Origin: Spirochaetota bacterium
GTDB taxonomy: Bacteria; Spirochaetota; Brachyspiria; Brachyspirales; JACRPF01
DNA: 36,253 bases
Direction of reading: 5' to 3'
Assembly: GCA_038043445.1 (NCBI GenBank)
Contig: JBBTBY010000071.1
Location: 24,315-60,567 of the forward strand
The notes beneath the pieces are model-generated. The model had not been told where the DNA came from. It saw only the letters and a list, made by a program, of their open reading frames with translations, and made no database searches. Positions 17,318-24,690 of the stretch are shown one piece after another; position 1 is the first letter of the stretch, and the number at the start of each line of letters is the position of its first letter. The translations under genes were made by a program, and so were the position numbers.

Positions 17318-18667
17318 TCAGAAGATATCCTCCCCGTCAAGTGCGGCGGCAAAACGCTCACCGGTGATAAGCTCCACCGGACGGGATGTGATGAACTGAA
17401 AGCACTCCTCGTGAAAATCGAACGGGGTGATGACATACGCCTGCGTTGCATGGCGGTTCTTGATGAGGATGAAAAGCTCGCGCAATTCCTCCTCCACGGA
17501 TATCTGCTTGGGCTTTCTCGTAAAGAGCAGGATGAAGGCGAATTTCATCTGCCCCATCTTGTTCTTCTGACATTGCACGATGATCTCGTCGCCGCTCCTC
17601 ACCTCGAGCGCCTCGACATAGAATTCATGCTGCTCAAGAAAACGGCGGACGAACATCTCGTATTTTTCGTCCGGGAGCGAGAAGAACGATGCGAGGCGAT
17701 TGCTGTTGAATATATGACGGAACAGCGCCATGCGCCCTTTCGCCTCCGGGTGAATGGGACTGACCTTCAATATGCTCTCCCAGATGATGCGCACCTCGTT
17801 GACATTGCGAAGCTTAAGATAGCACTCGGCGAGCGACTCGAGCACGGTGAGATAGAACCGGTCGTTCTCCGGTATCGTAGCAAGGGCTTCCTTCAACACC
17901 TCGGACGCGCCCTCGAATTCATGCATGCCGAAGAGCGACAGGCCTTCGTAGATGATCGATTCCCGATAGCACTCGGCGTTCGCCTTCGCGATGGTGAAAT
18001 TCTTCTGCGCGCGGACGAAATCCTTCAGATCGTAATAGAGGCGCCCGAGCTCTTTGTGCGCCTTGTAGAAATTAGGATCGAGCACGGTGCACATCGTGAA
18101 CATATCGATGCCGCGCTTGATGTCCTTCTGCGCCGCGGCGATGGTGCCGAGCAGGAAGTAGATGTGGGGATTGCGCGAATTGATCTTGATGGCGCGGGAG
18201 AGATACGACTCGGCTATCTGATAATTGCGCTGTTCAAAATACAGTTTGCCGAGCGTGTACAGCGAATCGAAATGGTCGGGCTTCAGATGCACCGCGAACT
18301 GGAGCTCGAGTATCGATTCCTTAAGGCGTCCCGTCTTCTCATAGCAGTAGGCGAGCCCCTCATGGATCTGATACTCCTTGAGGTCGGCCGTATAGCGGCG
18401 GCGCTTCAAGATATCCTGCAGCGCCACCATCGCGAGTATGTACTGCCCCTCGGCGATGTTCGCCTGCGCAAGAAGCCACTTCGCCATGGGGTCGTCGCGC
18501 TGCGATGCGGGGAGTTTATCGACGGCGGCCTTCGCTTCCGCGTACCGCTGACTGTCGATGAGCTCGCGTATGGCTTTCACCTTCCGGGGAAAGATATACC
18601 CCTGATACATTATCATCGCCCAATAGGATACGGCGAGAACGAGTGCTACGAGCAGTACGACCCACAT
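17318..18667 (-). CDS. Membrane-anchored TPR protein with C-terminal Mrr-like domain (paralogue 1)
   Basis: A 449-residue protein. One N-terminal transmembrane helix (about 2-20) is followed by about eight tetratricopeptide-type repeats from about 40 to 320, for example DHFDSLYTLGKLYFEQRNYQIAES wording. The C-terminal 120 residues resemble the restriction-endonuclease-like fold of Mrr proteins, ending AYVITPFDFHEECFQFITSR and PVELITGERFAAAL, the usual last helix and strand of that fold. The catalytic D-(E/Q)xK set is not convincingly present; only an irregular QCQKNK lies at the expected strand. It is therefore more likely a binding than a cutting domain. Same architecture as the protein at 20960-22297. 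First gene of the operon with hflX, the voltage-sensor gene and rfaE2. Function unknown. Confidence 0.8.
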   Translation of the reverse strand: MWVVLLVALVLAVSYWAMIMYQGYIFPRKVKAIRELIDSQRYAEAKAAVDKLPASQRDDPMAKWLLAQANIAEGQYILAMVALQDILKRRRYTADLKEYQIHEGLAYCYEKTGRLKESILELQFAVHLKPDHFDSLYTLGKLYFEQRNYQIAESYLSRAIKINSRNPHIYFLLGTIAAAQKDIKRGIDMFTMCTVLDPNFYKAHKELGRLYYDLKDFVRAQKNFTIAKANAECYRESIIYEGLSLFGMHEFEGASEVLKEALATIPENDRFYLTVLESLAECYLKLRNVNEVRIIWESILKVSPIHPEAKGRMALFRHIFNSNRLASFFSLPDEKYEMFVRRFLEQHEFYVEALEVRSGDEIIVQCQKNKMGQMKFAFILLFTRKPKQISVEEELRELFILIKNRHATQAYVITPFDFHEECFQFITSRPVELITGERFAAALDGEDIF

Positions 18668-18737
18668 AGTGTTACCGGTTATTCGGTCCGATACGTATTA
18701 ATATGATAGAACTCATCATTATTATCGACACAAGACG

Positions 18738-19523
18738 CTATGAACTGAAACGCCGCTTTACCGCCCCCGAAGCATACCGTGTGGGAGGCACACCGCAATG
18801 CCGCTTGAAATCCCTTGAAAATTCATGTATCCCCGAGTACCCGAGATGATCGGCTATCTCCGTGACCGACAGGGCCGAGTACGCGAGAAGGCCTTTCGCC
18901 TCTTCGAGACAGAGCTCCCTGAGCCTTTTCGCTATCGATCGCCCCGTCGCTTTCCGGCAGGCGCGGTTGAGCGTAGCATAGCTTTTCGCATAATGCCCCA
19001 GTATCTCCGGAACGCTCATGCGATAGCGCTTCTCCCCGCGGATGCGGTTCTCCACCGCCCACCATTCATTATCGCGTGCGATGACCGTATGCGCATTGCC
19101 GCGGGCGATACCGGCCAATATCCGTGAAAGACCGGCATAGAGAAGGAATATCCTTTCATTGCCTTCGGGGAGAAGCGAATGCCGGTAGAGCGATGCGAAG
19201 TCGCGTTTGAGCGACGGCAGGGACATGATGCGCCGTTCCGGCGGCGGCGGCATGATGTCCGCCAAAAAGCCCACGGAATAGAACGTCACCGCCGAACGTT
19301 TGCCGCGCCAGAGCACGTTCTCCGAATCATGGTAATAGATGACCATGCCCGCCGATACATCGCGTGTGCGTCCGCTCACGGTGAGTTCATACCCGCCGGA
19401 TGCGATGAAATGGACGAGATGCCCCGGGAGTGAACGCGCCTCGCTCACGCGCAGGGAAGGCCGATGGAATTTCCATACGCCGGTGATGCGTTCGATGGGA
19501 CACGGCGCGAAGGTCGATGTCAT
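18738..19523 (-). CDS. AraC-family regulator
   Basis: About 261 residues. The N-terminal region, with HLVHFIASGGYELTVSGR and AGMVIYYHDSENVLW, looks like a beta-rich AraC sensor domain. The C-terminal AraC DNA-binding domain runs from about residue 165, with HYAKSYATLNRACRKATGRS and LSVTEIADHLGYSGIHEFSRDF. The ATG at 19523 is selected because GGGGAG lies five bases upstream; a longer open frame extends past it into the intergenic region. It is divergent from the UroD-family gene with 111 bp between, so that gene is the likely target. Its stop is 70 bp upstream of the TPR gene on the same strand. Confidence 0.88.
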   Translation of the reverse strand: MTSTFAPCPIERITGVWKFHRPSLRVSEARSLPGHLVHFIASGGYELTVSGRTRDVSAGMVIYYHDSENVLWRGKRSAVTFYSVGFLADIMPPPPERRIMSLPSLKRDFASLYRHSLLPEGNERIFLLYAGLSRILAGIARGNAHTVIARDNEWWAVENRIRGEKRYRMSVPEILGHYAKSYATLNRACRKATGRSIAKRLRELCLEEAKGLLAYSALSVTEIADHLGYSGIHEFSRDFKRHCGVPPTRYASGAVKRRFSS

Positions 19524-19593
19524 GATGCTCCCCGGCATGCAAAAAAATGCGAAACAGATGCCACGTTCTGCCAAAGCCCGTTCATACTGTGCG

Positions 19594-19603
19594 TAGTATA
19601 CTA
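19594..19603. promoter_or_regulatory. Palindrome between AraC and UroD-family genes
   Basis: TAGTATACTA is a perfect 10-bp palindrome, extendable outward with one mismatch, in the divergent intergenic region. It contains a -10-like TATACT. Possible operator or promoter element; no good -35 was found. Confidence 0.3.
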
Positions 19604-19634
19604 TGCCTGCGGACAAAAGAGAAGGAGCGATGCC

Positions 19635-20789
19635 ATGTGCGGTACAATGACACGAAAAGAACGGCTCGAACGAACCATTCGCGGGCAAGAGGTCGACCGC
19701 CCGCCCGTATGCTTCTATGAGATAAACGGCCTTACTCAGAACGAGCATGACACGGATGCGTTCAATATCTATTCCGATCCGTCATGGAAGCCGCTCCTTG
19801 CACTGACCAGGGAGAAAAGCGACCGCATCGTCAACGCTTCTGTCGCCATGCGCGGCACATCGCACGATCCGCTCGCGGAACGCACGACCGTGGATGTACG
19901 CATCGAGGGCGATGAGCGTCTTGCGACAAAAACGATACGCACGGACGGACGCGTGCTCACGGAGTCGTCGCGGCGGCACAAGGACATCGATACGGTATGG
20001 GTGACCGAACATCTCCTTAAGAACGTCGATGACCTCAAGGCATATCTCTCCCTGCCGGAGTCCCCGATCGACGGCACCCCTGACATCGCACCTGTTCTCG
20101 CAATGGAGAAGTCGCTCGGCGACAGCGGCATCGTGATGCTCAATACGGCGGACCCGCTCTGCATGGCGGCGGCGCTTTTCCCCATGGACGAATATACCGT
20201 CATCGCGATGACGGAACCCTCGCTTTTCCGCTCGCTCCTTGACCGATGCGCACGCATGATCTACCCCCGTATTGCGGCGACGGTCCGTGCTCTTCCCGGC
20301 AGACTCTGGCGCATCTACGGTCCGGAATATGCGTCGGAGCCGTATCTCCCGCCGTCATTGTTTCGCGACTATGTCACCGGATACGATACGGAGATAGTAC
20401 GCCTGATACAGGAGACCGGCGGCATCGCACGCATACACTCGCACGGCAATCTCGCCAACGTGCTCCATCATATCGCAGCTACCGGGGCCGACGCGCTCGA
20501 TCCGATAGAGCCCCCGCCCCAGGGCGATGTTTCACTTGCAGCGGTGCGAAAACGGTATCCGTCAATGACGCTCTTCGGTAATCTCGAGGTGAGCGATATG
20601 GAAACGCTCCGCCGGGATGAATTCATACCGAAGGTACATGCCGCCCTTGATGAAGGAGATACGCTCGACAGCCGCTTCGTGCTCATGCCCTCCGCCTGCC
20701 CATACGGCAGGGCCCTGCCGCAGCGGACACTCGGCAATTATGAAGCGATCATTCATATTATGGAAGAACGATACGCAGCGAATCGATGA
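19635..20789 (+). CDS. Uroporphyrinogen-decarboxylase-family protein, probably methyltransferase-like
   Basis: A 384-residue UroD-superfamily protein. The N-terminal TRKERLERTIRGQEVDRPPV is typical of the non-haem UroD-like methyltransferases. His268 and His270 in RIHSHGNL and Cys355 in MPSACPYGRAL occupy the positions of the zinc ligands of MtaA-type cobamide methyltransferases, so methyl transfer is more likely than decarboxylation of a porphyrinogen. A partner corrinoid protein was not seen in the window. GAAGGAG lies seven bases before the ATG at 19635. Divergent from an AraC regulator, an arrangement common near glycan-use genes in some phyla. Substrate unknown. Confidence 0.85.
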   Translation: MCGTMTRKERLERTIRGQEVDRPPVCFYEINGLTQNEHDTDAFNIYSDPSWKPLLALTREKSDRIVNASVAMRGTSHDPLAERTTVDVRIEGDERLATKTIRTDGRVLTESSRRHKDIDTVWVTEHLLKNVDDLKAYLSLPESPIDGTPDIAPVLAMEKSLGDSGIVMLNTADPLCMAAALFPMDEYTVIAMTEPSLFRSLLDRCARMIYPRIAATVRALPGRLWRIYGPEYASEPYLPPSLFRDYVTGYDTEIVRLIQETGGIARIHSHGNLANVLHHIAATGADALDPIEPPPQGDVSLAAVRKRYPSMTLFGNLEVSDMETLRRDEFIPKVHAALDEGDTLDSRFVLMPSACPYGRALPQRTLGNYEAIIHIMEERYAANR

Positions 20790-20853
20790 CCGATGCTTCA
20801 TCCGATGAAAAACCCTCTTTCCCCCGTATTCCCCATATTTCCCGGCATTCACC

Positions 20854-20882
20854 TTGACAAAGGAAGATGCCCGACGTAGAAT
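20854..20882 (+). promoter_or_regulatory. Sigma-70-type promoter of the TPR/dksA-like/priA run
   Basis: A perfect TTGACA (20854-20859) and TAGAAT (20877-20882) are spaced by exactly 17 bp, 78 bp before the TPR gene start. Confidence 0.7.
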
Positions 20883-20959
20883 GTATCCCGCCTATGGCAT
20901 TGCGTTCAGAATGCGATGGGTAAAAGAAACGATGCCCAACGGCATCGGCGGAGGGCGAG

Positions 20960-22297
20960 ATGACGGTCGCGATCGTATTTGCGAGCATAATTGTCGGCAT
21001 CGGCATCATCGTCATATCCCTCGTCATCTCCAGTTACGGCGGCGGGTACCAGAAGGCCGTCGGATTTTTCAACCGCGCCAATTACGATGCCGCCCTTGTC
21101 ATTCTTGAAAAGCTCTCGCGCTCACCATCGGCGAACCCCGACAGCCGCTGGTACCTTGCGCGCACCTATGAAGCGAAACGTTTCTTCGATAAGGCGATAC
21201 GCCTGTACACCGATCTGCTCGTAAAGAAAGTATACTCCGAAGTGTACCGTGAATTCGATGTGCGTACCCGTCTCGCAGAGATATATCTCAAACGCGAAGA
21301 GATCGATGCCGCGGAACGCGAGATCAAGGCCATGGCGAAGCTCAAGCCGGACAGCTCTGCGGTACAGGTGAAGCTCGCCGAGCTTACGCTCGCGAAAGGC
21401 GATTACGCCGCCGGGAGCGTTGCGCTCAAGAAGGCGCTCTCGCTCGACCCGCATAACGGCACCGTCGCCCGCGCGCTCGGCATGGCATATTTCTCGATGG
21501 AAAAACACGCGGAAGCCCTCGCCGTGTTCAGCCGTGCAATAGAGCTCGGCACATCCGATGCAGAAATGTCCTATACCATGGGGCTTGCCGCGCGCGGCAT
21601 AAGCAAATTCGTCGAAGCGGTGCGCTATTTCGACCAGGCGGCGAAGAACCCTGCCTGGTCGCAGCGGGCGCGTCTGAAAGCCGCCATCACCAATTTCGAG
21701 ATAGGCGATCTCACTACGGCCATTCCCATGCTCGAGGATGCGGTCGCCAAGGGCGGCAGCAACGATGATATGCTCGATGCGATGTACATACTCGGACAGG
21801 TACGCACCCGCGAAGGCAAGCTCGATAAGGCGCTTGACCTGTGGCGCCGCATATCGAACATAGACCCTGATTTCCGGGACGTTCCGGAGAAGCTCAAGGA
21901 TTTCGGAAAGATAAAGGGCGTAGGCAACGAGCTCGATTCGCTCCTCATGCTCCCGCTTTCCGATTTCAAGGCGACGCTCATGAAGGTCGCGGAAAAAATG
22001 GGTCACCGTGTCATCAAAGAGATCGTCGACGGCGAGAAGATAATATTCCACACCACCTTCAAGGACGGCACGACCATATTCGAGAACGTCATCGAGGCGG
22101 TGAAATCGGCGAACCCCATCGGCGAGCTCCATATTCGGGAACTGCTCGCACGCATGAAGGACAATCGTGCCGACCGCGGCATCTATTTCGGCCCGGCCGG
22201 ATTCACGGAAGCGGCGCAGAAAGCATCGGAACGCTATGCGGTGGACCTTGTCAGCGGAGAGAAATTCAAGCGCCTGCTCGGCCAGATCAAGCGCTAG
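20960..22297 (+). CDS. Membrane-anchored TPR protein with C-terminal Mrr-like domain (paralogue 2)
   Basis: A 445-residue protein with the same layout as the product of 17318-18667. A transmembrane helix covers about 3-25, tetratricopeptide repeats run from about 28 to 315 (for example SAVQVKLAELTLAKGDYAAG and GTVARALGMAYFSMEKHAEA), and a C-terminal region resembles the Mrr restriction-endonuclease-like fold. That region includes LMKVAEKMGHRVIKEIVDG, a beta hairpin, and the closing YFGPAGFTEAAQKASERYA and VDLVSGEKFKRLL. The metal-binding D-(E/Q)xK residues are missing. GGAGGG lies six to eight bases before the ATG. It is followed by the DksA/TraR-like gene 29 bp later. The role is unknown; a membrane scaffold binding protein or nucleic acid is possible. 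Confidence 0.8.
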   Translation: MTVAIVFASIIVGIGIIVISLVISSYGGGYQKAVGFFNRANYDAALVILEKLSRSPSANPDSRWYLARTYEAKRFFDKAIRLYTDLLVKKVYSEVYREFDVRTRLAEIYLKREEIDAAEREIKAMAKLKPDSSAVQVKLAELTLAKGDYAAGSVALKKALSLDPHNGTVARALGMAYFSMEKHAEALAVFSRAIELGTSDAEMSYTMGLAARGISKFVEAVRYFDQAAKNPAWSQRARLKAAITNFEIGDLTTAIPMLEDAVAKGGSNDDMLDAMYILGQVRTREGKLDKALDLWRRISNIDPDFRDVPEKLKDFGKIKGVGNELDSLLMLPLSDFKATLMKVAEKMGHRVIKEIVDGEKIIFHTTFKDGTTIFENVIEAVKSANPIGELHIRELLARMKDNRADRGIYFGPAGFTEAAQKASERYAVDLVSGEKFKRLLGQIKR

Positions 22298-22326
22298 AAA
22301 TACGACATGCAACGGAGAAGAAACGC

Positions 22327-22698
22327 ATGAATCAGAAAAGCCAGAAAAAGTTCAAGGACATCCTTCTCACCGAGAAAAAGGCGGTGCTTGAGGAGCTCAT
22401 GCAGGAGAATGAAAGCTACAATGCCATCAAGGAACCCGAAGAAGGCGACATTGCCGATATCGCATTCCAGGCGTATGAAAAGCAGCTTCTCGTCGGGCTT
22501 TCACAGAACGAAAAGAACCGTCTCGAACGCTTGAACGCTGCGCTCAAGCGCATCGACGAGGGATCATACGGCAGCTGCATCGACTGCACGGTCGAGATAG
22601 AGGAAAGCCGCCTTGAGGCGATCCCCTACGCACTTCGCTGCATCAAGTGTTCCACGAAGCAGGAAGAAGAAAAAAAACGCCATCGCGCGACCGAATAG
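22327..22698 (+). CDS. DksA/TraR-type C4 zinc-finger protein
   Basis: A 123-residue protein. An N-terminal coiled-coil (about 5-78, rich in Glu and Lys) precedes a four-cysteine zinc finger with Cys84, Cys87, Cys105 and Cys108 (GSYGSCIDC ... ALRCIKC). This is the DksA/TraR family, which inserts its coiled coil into the RNA polymerase secondary channel. Coiled-coil tip residues that define true DksA (the DxxDxA motif) appear as DIADIAF (41-47), a plausible match. GGAGAAG lies upstream of the ATG. Encoded 15 bp before priA, so the two may be co-expressed. Confidence 0.88.
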   Translation: MNQKSQKKFKDILLTEKKAVLEELMQENESYNAIKEPEEGDIADIAFQAYEKQLLVGLSQNEKNRLERLNAALKRIDEGSYGSCIDCTVEIEESRLEAIPYALRCIKCSTKQEEEKKRHRATE

Positions 22699-22712
22699 CG
22701 TTCTTTCGGGCG

Positions 22713-24689
22713 ATGTACCTTACCGTCGCGATAAACACCCCCGCCGACGGCGTTTTCACCTACCGCAAACCGGATGCTGTCGCTCACGCGATCAATGGAT
22801 GTCGTGTCATCGCACCCTTCGGGAAACGCACGCTCAAAGGGATAGTCGTTTCTGAATCCGAAAGCGACGGCGGCATTCGCGGCATAAAGAACATCATCTC
22901 CGTCGTTGATGATCGTCCGATATGCGATGAACGCGCCATTGCCATGGCCCGATGGATGGCATCGTACTATCACTGCTCCTTCGGCGAGGCGCTCTTCGCC
23001 TCCCTCCCCGCAGGCGATCCGGCGAAACGGATACGCGCCGTGCACGATGAGCCGCGTGTACCGGAGAGAGCGCTCACGCTCACCGATGAACAGGATGCAT
23101 CGCTTACGAAGATCACCGAAGCGCTTACGGCGCACGATGCGAAGGCATTCCTCCTCTACGGCATAACCGGGAGCGGCAAGACCGAAGTGTATATCCGCGC
23201 CATTGCGGAGGCGATACGCCTCGGCCGTCAGGCCATCGTCGTGATACCGGAGATATCGCTGACACCGCAGACGATAGAACGTTTCACGCGGCGCTTTGAC
23301 ACGCCGATAGCCGTGCTCCACAGCCGTCTCGCGAAGACGGAAAAATACGCCTACTGGCAGCGCATACGCTCGGGCGAAATATCCATCGTCATCGGCGCAC
23401 GCTCGGCGATATTCTCACCGCTCAAGGACCCGGGCATCATCATCATCGATGAGGAGCATGAAACGAGCTATAAATCGTCCGAAAGCCCGCGATTCCACAC
23501 GCGGCAGATCGCGTTCTACCGGATGAAGCATGAATCGATGACCGTCCTTTTCGGGAGCGCGACGCCGTCGATAGAAACGTATCATCATGCGAGCAAAGGC
23601 GAGGGGCTTACGCTCCTGACGCTTACCAAACGCCCGGAGGGGATAGAGCTCCCGACGGTGCGCGTCATCGATATGCGCACGGCGAAAAAGGCGGAACTCT
23701 TCCCCGCGATGAGCGAGGACCTTGTCGAAGCGGTGCATGGCGCCCTTGACCAAGGCAAGCAGGCGATACTCTTCCTCAACCGCAAGGGCTATTCACCCAC
23801 CGTTGTCTGTTCATCCTGCGGCACGGCGGAGCGCTGTCCGCACTGCAGTGTAACGCTCACCTATCACAAGGGGCGGCGGCAGCTTCTCTGTCATTACTGC
23901 GGCTATAGCAAGCACTTCACCGACACCTGCGCGGAATGCGGCGCATCGCCGGTACGGTTGACCGGCACGGGGACGGAGAAAGTGCATGAAGAGATAGCGC
24001 TCCTTTTCCCCAAGGCGCGCATCGGGAGAATGGACCAGGAATCGACGAAACTGCGCGGTGCATATGAACGCATACTCGGGGATTTCGCCCGCGGGGAGAC
24101 GAACATACTCGTCGGCACGCAGATGATAGCCAAGGGACTTCATTTCCCCGATGTGACCCTCGTCGGCGTGCTCTCGGCGGACACAGGAATTCACTTCCCG
24201 GATTTCCGCGCATCCGAACGCACCTTTTCGCTCATCACACAGGTGTCCGGCAGGAGCGGCCGCGGGGTAAGCCCGGGTGAGGTCATCGTGCAGACGTACA
24301 ATCCCGAACACAGCGCGATACGCTTCGCACGCACGCATGATTATCTCTCGTTCTATCGCTCCGAGATAGAACTTCGTGAGGCGCTCCGTTATCCGCCGTT
24401 CTCGCGGCTCGTGCGCCTTGTCGTACGCGGCGAGGATGAAACGGCCGTTGCCGATGACGCACAACGGATACGCGCGCTCTGTACCGAACACACGTACAGC
24501 GGCGTCGATGTGCTCGGCCCAGTACCCTGCCCGCTCTCAAAGCTCAAGAAATATCACCGCTATCATCTGATACTCAAAGCCGACTCACAGAAAGCGGTGT
24601 CCGGTCTTATCACGCATATACGCGATACCTTCCGTGCGAAAAAGAGCAACTTTCTTGAGATCGATGTCGACCCTGCGAGCATGCTCTGA
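22713..24689 (+). CDS. priA: Primosomal replication restart helicase PriA
   Basis: A 658-residue superfamily 2 helicase that reloads the replisome at stalled forks. The N-terminal DNA-binding part has TYRKPDAVAHAINGCRVIAPFGKR. The Walker A motif is LYGITGSGKTEVYI and the Walker B is IIIDEEHETSYK. FGSATPSIETYHHA is helicase motif III. Eight cysteines in CSSCGTAERCPHC and CHYCGYSKHFTDTCAECG form the PriA zinc sites. GTQMIAKGLHFPDVTLVGV and ITQVSGRSGRG are motifs V and VI. Start set at 22713, where the family sequence begins; an upstream extension overlaps the zinc-finger gene. It ends one base before the convergent gene's stop. Confidence 0.96.
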   Translation: MYLTVAINTPADGVFTYRKPDAVAHAINGCRVIAPFGKRTLKGIVVSESESDGGIRGIKNIISVVDDRPICDERAIAMARWMASYYHCSFGEALFASLPAGDPAKRIRAVHDEPRVPERALTLTDEQDASLTKITEALTAHDAKAFLLYGITGSGKTEVYIRAIAEAIRLGRQAIVVIPEISLTPQTIERFTRRFDTPIAVLHSRLAKTEKYAYWQRIRSGEISIVIGARSAIFSPLKDPGIIIIDEEHETSYKSSESPRFHTRQIAFYRMKHESMTVLFGSATPSIETYHHASKGEGLTLLTLTKRPEGIELPTVRVIDMRTAKKAELFPAMSEDLVEAVHGALDQGKQAILFLNRKGYSPTVVCSSCGTAERCPHCSVTLTYHKGRRQLLCHYCGYSKHFTDTCAECGASPVRLTGTGTEKVHEEIALLFPKARIGRMDQESTKLRGAYERILGDFARGETNILVGTQMIAKGLHFPDVTLVGVLSADTGIHFPDFRASERTFSLITQVSGRSGRGVSPGEVIVQTYNPEHSAIRFARTHDYLSFYRSEIELREALRYPPFSRLVRLVVRGEDETAVADDAQRIRALCTEHTYSGVDVLGPVPCPLSKLKKYHRYHLILKADSQKAVSGLITHIRDTFRAKKSNFLEIDVDPASML

Positions 24690-24690
24690 T

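Noticed and set aside
17411-18706. A 431-codon open frame on the plus strand opposite the TPR gene
   Set aside because: It mirrors the codon structure of the TPR gene on a GC-rich template, has no recognisable domain, and the opposite strand has clear TPRs. Long antisense frames at 21122-22312, 11487-12416 and 15505-16182 were rejected for the same reason.
17318-22297. Restriction-modification system based on the Mrr-like domains
   Set aside because: There is no methyltransferase, the proteins are membrane-anchored, and the nuclease metal-binding residues are not convincing.
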